20,179 nt of DNA from an uncultured Pseudomonadota bacterium (GTDB lineage Bacteria; Pseudomonadota; Gammaproteobacteria; Steroidobacterales; Steroidobacteraceae), in NCBI GenBank assembly GCA_946479515.1, contig CAMLGF010000068.1:1-20179 (forward strand), in the 5' to 3' direction. The translations under genes were made by a program, and so were the position numbers. How positions within the stretch are numbered: position 1 is the first letter of the stretch; each line of letters begins with the position of its first letter. The notes under the pieces are model-generated. The model searched no databases, had not been told where the DNA came from, and was given only the letters and a program-made list of their open reading frames with translations. This document shows, piece after piece, positions 1-10,780 of the stretch.

Positions 1-1593
1 CGCGACGTGAACCACCCCAGCATCCTCTTCTGGGACAACGGCAACGAGGGCGGATGGAACACGGACAACGACGGCGAGTTCGCGCGCTGGGACCCTCAGC
101 AGCGCAAGGTGCTGCATCCCTGGGCCATCCACGATGACATCGACACCAACCACTACGAGCGCTACGACAGCACCGTGAAACTCTCCGCGGGGCCACGCAT
201 TTTCATGCCGACGGAATTCCTGCACGGTCTCTACGACGGCGGCATCGGCGCGGGTCTCGCCGACTACTGGCGGGTGATGGGTTCCAGCCCCACCGTCGCC
301 GGTGGCTTCTTCTGGGCCTTCGCCGACGAATGCGTGGAGCGGACCGACCGCGAGCGGCAACTGGATTGCATGGGCAATGCCGCGCCCGACGGCATGCTCG
401 GCCCCCGCCACGAAAAGGAAGCCAGCTACTTCGCGGTGCGACAGATCTGGTCGCCGGTGCAGGTTTCCGGTCTCACGCTTGCGCCGGACGGCGCGCTGCA
501 TCTGAAGCTGCGCAATGATTACGACTTCACCGATCTCGAGTCGCTGCAGTTCGCCTGGAGCGTGCAGCGCCCACCCGCCGATGGCGCTGCCGGTGCCGCG
601 CAGCTCGTCGACCAGGGCACATCTCCTGGCCCGCGATTGCCGCCGCGCAAGGACAGCGACTGGAGCATCGGCGGGGTCGGCGCCCGGGCGCGGCCCGGGG
701 ACATCGTGTGCCTTTCAGCCCTCGATGCAGCTCGGCGCGAAGTGCGCCGCTGGACTCTGCCGGTCGTCCCGCTCGCGCAGCCCGCGCCAGTGGCCGGTAT
801 CCGCGTCACTCGCGACGGACAGACGGTGAGCGCGGCCGGCTATTCGCTGAGCTTCGATGCGCGGGGCCGGCTGCAACGCCTGCGGCAACAAGATGTCGAG
901 ATTCCGCTCGCCGGACCGGCTGTCATTGCCTGGTTGCGCGACGGTCGCGGGTTCCAGCCCCTCGCCGGCATGCAGGGGCGCCTGAAATCGTTCGCGCTCG
1001 CACCGCGCGGCGAACCCGGCGTGCTCGCGCGCGCCGACTATGCAGGCGGTGCCCTGCGCAGTCTCATCTGGCGAATCGCCGGCGACGAGCTGCGGCTGAC
1101 TTACGAGCTCGAATTCTCGGGCGACGCCGACATCTTCGGCATCCGCTTCACGCCGCCGGAGCAGCCGGTGCGCGGCAAACGCTGGCTCGGCTCGGGACCA
1201 TTTCGCGTCTGGAAGAACCGGCTCGAGGGCAATGAGTTCGGGCTCTGGGAGCGGGCCTGGTCGGCCGGGGCTCCCGGGGCGAGCTTCGACTACCCCGAGT
1301 TCCCGGGCTTCTTCGGCGCGTGGCGCTGGCTGGAGCTGCAATCGCAAGCTCCGCGCTGCCGCCTCGTGATCCGCAATCTCAGCGGCATTCCCTTTTTCGG
1401 TCTGTACCAACCGCCGGCCGGCAAGCAGCCCGTGATCGAGGTTCCCGATCTTGGCTGGTCGTTCCTGCACGCGATTCCCCCCATCGGCACCAAGTTCGAC
1501 CTCGCCGAAACACTGGGCCCGCAATCGCAGGTCACCGGCCTGGAGGGTGTGATCCGCGGCGAGCTTGCGCTGCGACTGTTGCCGGCGAACTGA
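1..1593 (+). CDS. Glycoside hydrolase family 2 (beta-galactosidase type), 3' part; 5' end outside window
   Basis: The gene enters the window in frame and ends at TGA 1591-1593, giving 530 visible residues. The first codons read R-D-V-N-H-P-S, which is the GH2 TIM-barrel strand leading to the acid/base glutamate. That residue is in N-G-N-E, with Glu at codon 46-48. The likely nucleophile is Glu at codon 214-216 in M-P-T-E-F. A G-F-F-W-A-F-A-D segment and a K-E-A-S-Y-F-A-V segment match the barrel end of LacZ-like enzymes. The remaining ~350 residues resemble LacZ domains 4-5 (Bgal_small_N type), including a W-L-G-S-G-P stretch like the W-L-G-L-G-P of LacZ. It should hydrolyse a terminal beta-glycoside, probably a beta-galactoside, but substrate and location cannot be told because the N-terminus (and any signal peptide) is missing. 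It is convergent with the RND operon and unrelated to the nag genes by position. Confidence 0.9.
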   Translation, partial: RDVNHPSILFWDNGNEGGWNTDNDGEFARWDPQQRKVLHPWAIHDDIDTNHYERYDSTVKLSAGPRIFMPTEFLHGLYDGGIGAGLADYWRVMGSSPTVAGGFFWAFADECVERTDRERQLDCMGNAAPDGMLGPRHEKEASYFAVRQIWSPVQVSGLTLAPDGALHLKLRNDYDFTDLESLQFAWSVQRPPADGAAGAAQLVDQGTSPGPRLPPRKDSDWSIGGVGARARPGDIVCLSALDAARREVRRWTLPVVPLAQPAPVAGIRVTRDGQTVSAAGYSLSFDARGRLQRLRQQDVEIPLAGPAVIAWLRDGRGFQPLAGMQGRLKSFALAPRGEPGVLARADYAGGALRSLIWRIAGDELRLTYELEFSGDADIFGIRFTPPEQPVRGKRWLGSGPFRVWKNRLEGNEFGLWERAWSAGAPGASFDYPEFPGFFGAWRWLELQSQAPRCRLVIRNLSGIPFFGLYQPPAGKQPVIEVPDLGWSFLHAIPPIGTKFDLAETLGPQSQVTGLEGVIRGELALRLLPAN

Positions 1594-1605
1594 ACCCGCG
1601 CACTG

Positions 1606-1645
1606 AAAAAGAAAACGCCCGGCCGCCGCGAGGCGAGCCGGGCGT
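1606..1645 (-). terminator. Intrinsic terminator of the RND efflux operon
   Basis: Arms 1615-1623 and 1637-1645 pair perfectly over 9 bp. An inner stem, 1624-1627 with 1632-1635, extends the hairpin with one bulged base. In the minus-strand transcript the hairpin is followed by a U-rich run (complement of 1606-1615, four U, C, five U), and it lies 17 bases after the RND stop codon. On the plus strand no T-run follows the hairpin, so it probably acts efficiently only on the minus strand, although it also lies just after the GH2 stop. Confidence 0.92.
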
Positions 1646-1661
1646 GACGAACAGACCGGCG

Positions 1662-5030
<3,369 letters not shown>

Positions 5031-5061
5031 CGGCGGTTCTCCCTGCGGTCTGGCGCGCGCG

Positions 5062-6213
5062 TTATTTCTCGGCGACCACGGTGCTCTTGTTGCCGCCGTC
5101 GAAGGTCACGGCCTGGTTCTCCTTGAGGCTGACATTGGGGAAGCGCAGCACCTGGTCGCCCTCGGCGAGACCCGACTCGATCGCGAAATCACCGGTGCGC
5201 GGGTCCCGTTCGCCCAGCGTCAGGGCCACCTTGTGCAGCTTGCCGTCCTTCACCTGCCAGGCGTACGAACTGTCCCCTTCCCGGACCACCGTCGCGGTGG
5301 CCAGCGCCAGGGTGTTGGTACTGCGCGTTTCCACGTGGCCCTCGGCATACAACCCTGCCACGTTCGGCTGCTGTTTGGCGTCGTCGAAGCTCACCAGGAC
5401 TTCCACCTGGCGCGTCGTGGTATTCGCGGCCGGGTTGACACGCGTCACCTTGCCGGTGAAATCGCGCTCAGCGAAGCCGTGGATGCGAAACCACACGGGC
5501 TGGCCGACTTCCACCTCGCCGATGCTGTCGGCCGAGACCAGGCCCTCGAAACGCAGCGACGACGGATCGATGACCTTGAGCAGCTCCTTGCCGATCTGCG
5601 CGGTGTCGCCCGCGGAGACCTTGCGATCGCTGACGATGCCGTCGAAGGGCGCGCGCACTTCCGTGCGTTCGAGCTGCTGGCGCGCCGTGACCACGCGCGC
5701 CCGCGCGGCCTCGCGCTCGCTGAGCGCACTGTTGCGGCGGATTTCCACGTCCTCGAGTTGCTGGGCGGACACCACGTTGGTCTGCCGCAGCGTGACCATG
5801 CGCTGGTACTGGCGCTCGGCCTGTTCATAGGCCTGCGCGGCGGCAGTCATCGACGCCTGCGCGGAATTGAGGCTGTCGCGGATGGCGGTCTGGTCCAGGC
5901 GCACGAGCAGGTCGCCGCGCTTCACCGGGTCGCCATTCTCCTTGAGCACCGCGATCACCACGGCCTGCACCTCGGCGCGCAGATCCGCGCGGCGCTCCGG
6001 CTCGACGGAGCCCGTGATCGACGGACCCGAGTTCAGCGCATTGCTGCGCAGGACGACCACGTCCTCCTGCGAGATCAACAGCGGCGGCCCCGCATCCTTG
6101 GCCGCGTCCTTGTCCTGGCCGGGCGCCTTGCCGCATCCCGTGAGGACGGCGGCGGAAAAGCTCAACAGGCAGAGGAGACAGGCGTTGCGAAAATTCTGGG
6201 TTCTGAGGATCAC
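5062..6213 (-). CDS. Periplasmic adaptor (membrane fusion) lipoprotein of RND pump
   Basis: This 383-residue HlyD/AcrA-type adaptor would join the downstream RND pump to an outer-membrane channel. The N-terminus is a lipoprotein signal with lipobox V-L-T-G-C, lipidated at Cys27. Next come a barrel-sandwich half (about 70-110, V-K-R-G-D-L-L-V-R-L-D), an alpha-hairpin (about 111-183, rich in Ala, Gln, Glu and Arg), the second lipoyl half (R-A-P-F-D-G-I-V-S-D, about 187-196), then the beta-barrel and membrane-proximal domains. The start is GTG at 6211-6213, chosen because a strong AAAGGAAG ribosome site sits 5 bases upstream and it gives an intact signal peptide. It is the first gene of the operon, and its TAA stop is 31 bases before the pump. 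The family is clear; the exported compound is not. Confidence 0.93.
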   Translation of the reverse strand: MILRTQNFRNACLLCLLSFSAAVLTGCGKAPGQDKDAAKDAGPPLLISQEDVVVLRSNALNSGPSITGSVEPERRADLRAEVQAVVIAVLKENGDPVKRGDLLVRLDQTAIRDSLNSAQASMTAAAQAYEQAERQYQRMVTLRQTNVVSAQQLEDVEIRRNSALSEREAARARVVTARQQLERTEVRAPFDGIVSDRKVSAGDTAQIGKELLKVIDPSSLRFEGLVSADSIGEVEVGQPVWFRIHGFAERDFTGKVTRVNPAANTTTRQVEVLVSFDDAKQQPNVAGLYAEGHVETRSTNTLALATATVVREGDSSYAWQVKDGKLHKVALTLGERDPRTGDFAIESGLAEGDQVLRFPNVSLKENQAVTFDGGNKSTVVAEK

Positions 6214-6390
6214 GACGGCTTCCTTTGACGACTCGACATACGACGTGCGAACCGCCCATTGGGTTGCACGCCGAAACGTCTAAATGCGTGAATTTCTATG
6301 AAAAGTTCAGCGGAGCGGGTCGGCAGGCGCCCGCGAGGCGAAGTTCGAGTGCACCGGCGGCTCCGGGGACCGCGGTGCAAGGGCGCGCAT

Positions 6391-6411
6391 CTTAGTAAGC
6401 GACTGATTAGT
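6391..6411 (-). promoter_or_regulatory. Possible operator/promoter region of the efflux operon (TetR-type site)
   Basis: On the minus strand this AT-richer island contains C-T-A-A-T-C-A-G followed by C-T-T-A-C-T-A-A-G, an imperfect inverted repeat. It resembles operators bound by TetR-family repressors of RND pumps (family knowledge, from memory). No TetR or MarR gene is in the window. I cannot identify a convincing -35/-10 pair here, so this is a weak call based on composition and position. Confidence 0.3.
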
Positions 6412-6444
6412 TTGGAAGTGACAGTGATCATTCCGCGCGCCGAA

Positions 6445-6480
6445 CCGTGCGTTCTGCACGGCTGTCCGGGGAAACCCGGA
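6445..6480. other. Tandem hairpins downstream of nagE
   Basis: Hairpin one has arms 6445-6450 and 6456-6461 (6 bp, 5-base loop). Hairpin two has arms 6465-6470 and 6475-6480 (6 bp; loop GAAA on the plus strand, TTTC on the minus). They lie 38-73 bases after the nagE stop, where a transcript end is expected. No U-run follows in the minus-strand transcript, so they are not a textbook intrinsic terminator. They may be a Rho-assisted end or a 3' stability structure. Confidence 0.4.
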
Positions 6481-6517
6481 GAGCGCCGCGGCCGGTGCTA
6501 GCGCGCCCGGCGACGGC

Positions 6518-8281
6518 TCAAGGAGATGCGGCGAGGAGCCCGGCCGCCGCGGCGGCGGCATCCGCGCCCACGATCACATGCCAGCTGCGCTCCGCGACGC
6601 GCGCCGCACCGCGAAAGCCGGCCGCGCGCAATCCGGCCTCGTCCACGGCGGCGCCGTCGCGCACATCGATGCGCAGCCGCGTGGAGTGCGCCGTGACGCC
6701 GGCCACGTTGCGCCGCCCGCCCAGGGCCGTGAGCAGGCGCTGCAGATCGCCACCCGCGGCAGATGCCTGCGCCAGGCTGGCGCGGGACGGGACCGGCACC
6801 GGGCCGGCGGGAGCGTCGCTGGCTGGTTGCCGCGGCCACTGCCGCAGCGCGCTGCGGATCTGCGCCGCCAATTGATCGGCGATCGGACCCACGACGACCT
6901 GCATCGCGCCTTCGGCGAGCTTGAGCACGCCGCGCGAGCCGAGCGCACGCAGCGCCGCCTCGTCGATGCGCGCCGGGTCGGCCAGCGTCAGGCGCAGGCG
7001 CGTGGTGCAGGCCTCGACGGTGCGCAGATTGGCGGCGCCGCCCAGGGCGTGGATCCAGCCGGGTGCGGCATCACTGTCCTTGCCCGTCGCGGGCGCGGGC
7101 CCGCCGGCCTCGTCCCGCTCGCGGCCCAGCACCCGCAGGTCGTAGCGCAGGATGAACCAGCGGAACAACACGAAATACAGCGCGAAATAGCCTAGCCCCA
7201 CGGGGATGAGCAGCAGCGGATGAGTCGACAGCGAGAAGTTCAGCACGTAGTCGAACAGGCCCGCCGAGAATCCGAAGCCGAGATGCACGTTCAACGCGTG
7301 CATGAGCACCATCGCCAGGCCCGTGAGCACCGCGTGCACCGCGTAGAGCATCGGCGCCAGGAACATGAACGCGAACTCGATGGGCTCGGTGACGCCGGTG
7401 AGGAACGAGGTCAGCGCCATCGACAGCAGCAAGCCGCCCACGGCGCGCCGCTTCTCCGGCAATGCCGTGCGGTACATGGCGAGGCAGGCGCCCGGAAGGC
7501 CGAACATCATCACCGGGAAGAAGCCGGACATGAACGCGCCCGCGGTCGGATCGCCCTTCGAGAACCGCACCAGGTCGCCGGTGAAGCCGTGGTAGTCGCC
7601 GAGCAGGAACCAGGCGATGTTGTTGATGATGTGGTGCAGCCCGGTGACGATGAGCAAGCGGTTCAGCACGCCATAGATGAACAGCCCGAACTCCTGCGAG
7701 GCGAGCACGGCCTTGCTGAGCGCGTCCATGCCGTGCTCGATCGGCTGCCAGAAGTAGCCGAACAGCAGCGCCAGCCCGACGCCGGCGAAGCCGCAGACGA
7801 TGGGCACGAACCGCCGGCCGCCGAAGAACGCCAGGTAGGCCGGCAGACGGATGTCGCCGTAGCGATTGAACGCCCAGCCGGCGAACAGCCCCGACAGCAA
7901 TCCCACCGGCACACTGAGCTTCTTGAGCTCGCCATTGAGGAATGACTGCACCACGGCCGCCTGGTCGGAGCCGGAGAGGCCCGCCCCAAGGCCGGCCGGT
8001 ACATCGATGAGCACCTTGGCGCCCTGGGTCGCGACCAGGTAACCCACCACGGCGGCGAGACCCGCGGCGCCGTGATTCTCCTTCGCGAGCCCCACGGCCA
8101 CGCCGATGGCGAACAGCAATCCGAGATTCTCGAAGATGGCGCCGCCCGCGGCGGCGATGGCCGGCACGCCCAGGAGATCATCCTGGCCCAAGCGCAGCAG
8201 CAGCGCCGCCACCGGCAGCACGGCGATGGGCAGCATCAGCGCGCGGCCCATCGGCTGCATCTTCGAGATGATCTTCATCAT
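6518..8281 (-). CDS. nagE: N-acetylglucosamine-specific PTS permease, EIIC-EIIB with second degenerate EIIB
   Basis: This 587-residue inner-membrane permease imports GlcNAc and phosphorylates it at carbon 6. Residues ~5-380 form the EIIC domain of the glucose/GlcNAc family, with T-G-L-H-H-I-I-N-N (His216, His217) and the sugar-site motif G-V-T-E-P-I-E-F (296-303, Glu299). An EIIB domain follows at ~408-480, with active Cys425 in E-A-C-T-T-R-L-R. After a Pro/Ala linker, a second EIIB-like domain (~512-585) has the same T-R-L-R core but His532 where the cysteine should be. There is no EIIA; NagF supplies it. The ATG at 8279-8281 overlaps the nagF stop as ATGA, implying translational coupling, and a second ATG follows directly. 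The open frame extends further upstream, but that part only overlaps nagF and looks like shadow sequence. Confidence 0.94.
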   Translation of the reverse strand: MMKIISKMQPMGRALMLPIAVLPVAALLLRLGQDDLLGVPAIAAAGGAIFENLGLLFAIGVAVGLAKENHGAAGLAAVVGYLVATQGAKVLIDVPAGLGAGLSGSDQAAVVQSFLNGELKKLSVPVGLLSGLFAGWAFNRYGDIRLPAYLAFFGGRRFVPIVCGFAGVGLALLFGYFWQPIEHGMDALSKAVLASQEFGLFIYGVLNRLLIVTGLHHIINNIAWFLLGDYHGFTGDLVRFSKGDPTAGAFMSGFFPVMMFGLPGACLAMYRTALPEKRRAVGGLLLSMALTSFLTGVTEPIEFAFMFLAPMLYAVHAVLTGLAMVLMHALNVHLGFGFSAGLFDYVLNFSLSTHPLLLIPVGLGYFALYFVLFRWFILRYDLRVLGRERDEAGGPAPATGKDSDAAPGWIHALGGAANLRTVEACTTRLRLTLADPARIDEAALRALGSRGVLKLAEGAMQVVVGPIADQLAAQIRSALRQWPRQPASDAPAGPVPVPSRASLAQASAAGGDLQRLLTALGGRRNVAGVTAHSTRLRIDVRDGAAVDEAGLRAAGFRGAARVAERSWHVIVGADAAAAAAGLLAASP

Positions 8282-10776
8282 GCGGGCAGCTCTCCCACCG
8301 AGCGGCGCACGGCCGCCGCGCCGTCCAGGGTCAGGGCATGCGCCGCGAGCGCGCGACACTGTGCCAGTGAGAGCGCGGATACGCGCGCCTTGAGTGCGGG
8401 AACGAGGCCGGGCACCACGGACAGCTCCCGCACGCCCAGCCCTAACAACAACGGCGCGGCCACCGGGTCGGAGGCGAGGCCTCCGCACACGGCGACCAGC
8501 TTGCCGTGGCGCTCGCCCGCCTCGCCCACGAGCTTGATCAGCGACAGCACGGCGGGATGCAGGCCGTCGACCCGGGAGGCGACCGCGGCATTGCCGCGAT
8601 CCATGGCGAGCGTGTACTGGGTGAGATCGTTGGTGCCGATGGACAGGAAGTCGACCTCCGCGGCGATGGCGCCGGCCAGCAGCGCCGCGGCGGGGGTCTC
8701 GATCATGGCCCCCATCTGCGGCAGGGCTTCATCGGCCTCGCGCAGCTTCTCGAGCATCGCGCGCACCGCACGGATCTCGGCCGGCTCGGTCACCATGGGC
8801 AGCAGGATGCGGCACTGCCCCGCCGTCGCCGTGGCCTTCGACAGCCTCAGGAGCGCGCGCAGCTGGGTTTCCAGCAAGTCGGGGCGCCACAGGCTGGTGC
8901 GCACGCCGCGCAGGCCCAGGGCCGGATTGTCCTCGGGCGGCAGCGGTAGATAGGGGATGGGCTTGTCGCCGCCGATGTCCAGCGTGCGGATCACCAGCGG
9001 GCGGCCAGCGAGGATGCGCGCAACCTCGCGGTAGCAGCGCAACTGTTCTTCTTCGGTGGGCGCGGTGCCGCGCTCCAGGAACAGGAACTCCGTGCGCAGC
9101 AGGCCGCAGCCTTCGGCGCCCTGGCGCACCGCCAGTTCCGCGTCGGCCACGGTGCCCGAGAGATTGGCGAACACCTCGATGCGCTCGCCGCTCGCCAGAT
9201 GGCAATCGCGTTGCGCCGCCGCGCGCTCGCGTTCACGCGCCGCCTGGCGCTCGGCCACTGCCGAGCGGGCCGCCGAGAGTTCCGCGGCGTCCGGCGAAAC
9301 GCGTAGCGCACCGCGCTCGGCGTCGAGCACCAACGGCGTACCCGGCGCGGCATCGAACAGCGCCGGCCCCACGGCCACCAGCATGGGCACGCCGGCGGCG
9401 GCGGCGAGAATGGCCACGTGCGAGGTCGGCCCCCCGGCGGCGAGCACGATGCCGGCCAGCGCTGCCGTGTCGAGCTCGATGAATTGCGAAGGCGCCAGGT
9501 CGCGCGCGAGCAGGATGGCATTCGCGGGCGCTTCCGCCAGGGCCGAGGCCATGCCCGTTGCCGCGCCGCTCAAGGCCGCCAGCACCTGCTGCTCCAGGTC
9601 GCGCAGATCGTCCACCCGCTCGCCGATGCGCGCATCACCCGTGGCGAACAGCGCCGTGGCGCTGGCGCGCAGCGCGGCACGCCAGGCGAACCCGGCGCTC
9701 TTGCCCTGGCGGATGGCCGCACGCGCGTCCTGCAACAGTTGCGGATCGTCGAGCAGTTCCAGGTGCGCGCTCAGGATCTCGCGCACCGCCGGCGCGGCCG
9801 TCGCGACCACGCGCGTGAGCCGCGCGCGCACTTCCTCGCGCGAGCGGTCGAAGGCGGCCGTCTCCTGTTCGAAGCCGAGTCCATACTCGGCCACGGGGAT
9901 GTCCACGTGATGTAGATAGAAGGCCTCGCCCACCGCGAACCCGCGGCTGGCCACCACGCCGCGCAGCCTGCCGGGCTCGGCAGCCGGCTCCGTGGGCGCC
10001 GGCGCCGCGGGCCCGGGCGCGGTCCGTTCCAGTTCGCGGATGACGCGCGCGATGGCGGCCACGCCGGCGGCGGCCGACGTGTCGAAGCCGGTGATCACCA
10101 CTTCGTCTCCGCCGCGCACACCCAGCGACATCATCGCCACGGCGCTGCGGGCGCTCGCGCCGCGGCCGCGCGCGCGGATCTCGATCTCGTACGGCAGCGC
10201 CTTGGCGGCCCGGGCGATCAGCGCCGCCGGCCGCGCATGGATGCCATGGGCGTGCTCGACCACCACCGCCTCACTGACCACCACCGGGGCGGCGCCGGCC
10301 GTGCCCGTGGCGCCGGCGTCGACCTCTTCGAGCTCGAAGAGAACGTCGCCCGGTTTCATCTCGCGGTGCACGCGCGCATCGATCACCCGGAAGCGCTCGG
10401 CATTGGTGACGATGACCGGCGTGATCAGGCTCGGCGCGCGTCGCGCCACCAGGTCCATGTCGAAGGTCAGCAACAGGTCGCCGGCGCGCACGCGGTCGCC
10501 ATTGCGTACGTGGATCTCGAAACCCTCGCCCCCGAGGCCCACGGTGTCCACACCCACGTGCACCAATATTTCGGCGCCCGAGGCCGCGCGCAGCGCCACC
10601 GCATGGCGGGCAGCGGCGATGGAGATCACCTCGCCGTCGCAGGGCGCGCGCATCTCGCGGCTCAGCGGATCGATGGCCGCGCCCCCGCCGAGCATGGCCT
10701 GCGCGAAGACCGCGTCCGGCACTTCGTCGAGCGGTGTGCTCCAGCCGGCCAGCGGCGCGAGGATGGCGAACCTCAT
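8278..10776 (-). CDS. nagF: PTS phosphoryl-transfer fusion EIIA(Glc-type)-HPr-EI
   Basis: This 832-residue cytoplasmic protein carries the whole soluble PTS relay from phosphoenolpyruvate to EIIB of NagE. EIIA spans ~1-152, with His73 in I-L-V-H-V-G-V-D-T-V as phosphoacceptor and His58 in A-R-H-A-V as its partner. HPr spans ~167-250, with His180 in G-I-H-A-R-P-A. EI spans ~270-832, with His453 in G-G-P-T-S-H, PEP-site motifs G-L-L-R-T-E-F, I-G-G-D-K-P and I-G-T-N-D-L-T-Q-Y, and Cys764 in C-G-G-L-A-S-D. All catalytic residues are present. Ala/Pro-rich linkers separate the domains. The domain order matches pseudomonad NagF (family knowledge). The ATG lies 4 bases after the hexosaminidase stop with no strong ribosome site of its own, and the TGA overlaps the nagE start, so the genes are one operon. 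Confidence 0.96.
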   Translation of the reverse strand: MRFAILAPLAGWSTPLDEVPDAVFAQAMLGGGAAIDPLSREMRAPCDGEVISIAAARHAVALRAASGAEILVHVGVDTVGLGGEGFEIHVRNGDRVRAGDLLLTFDMDLVARRAPSLITPVIVTNAERFRVIDARVHREMKPGDVLFELEEVDAGATGTAGAAPVVVSEAVVVEHAHGIHARPAALIARAAKALPYEIEIRARGRGASARSAVAMMSLGVRGGDEVVITGFDTSAAAGVAAIARVIRELERTAPGPAAPAPTEPAAEPGRLRGVVASRGFAVGEAFYLHHVDIPVAEYGLGFEQETAAFDRSREEVRARLTRVVATAAPAVREILSAHLELLDDPQLLQDARAAIRQGKSAGFAWRAALRASATALFATGDARIGERVDDLRDLEQQVLAALSGAATGMASALAEAPANAILLARDLAPSQFIELDTAALAGIVLAAGGPTSHVAILAAAAGVPMLVAVGPALFDAAPGTPLVLDAERGALRVSPDAAELSAARSAVAERQAARERERAAAQRDCHLASGERIEVFANLSGTVADAELAVRQGAEGCGLLRTEFLFLERGTAPTEEEQLRCYREVARILAGRPLVIRTLDIGGDKPIPYLPLPPEDNPALGLRGVRTSLWRPDLLETQLRALLRLSKATATAGQCRILLPMVTEPAEIRAVRAMLEKLREADEALPQMGAMIETPAAALLAGAIAAEVDFLSIGTNDLTQYTLAMDRGNAAVASRVDGLHPAVLSLIKLVGEAGERHGKLVAVCGGLASDPVAAPLLLGLGVRELSVVPGLVPALKARVSALSLAQCRALAAHALTLDGAAAVRRSVGELPA

Positions 10777-10780
10777 TCGG

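Larger units (their letters stand above)
6214..6517. other. Non-coding stretch between nagE and the efflux operon
   Basis: This 304-bp stretch has no credible gene. It holds two tandem hairpins near the nagE end (6445-6480), a short AT-richer patch at about 6391-6420 with a possible repressor site, and about 180 bp of probable leader for the adaptor gene ending in its AAAGGAAG ribosome site. The short open frames crossing it are low-complexity and lack ribosome sites. Confidence 0.6.

Noticed and set aside
8282..8488. 69-codon N-terminal extension of the nagE frame
   Set aside because: Overlaps the conserved end of EI in nagF, is Arg/Gly-rich, and is followed by a good ATG pair at the ATGA coupling point.
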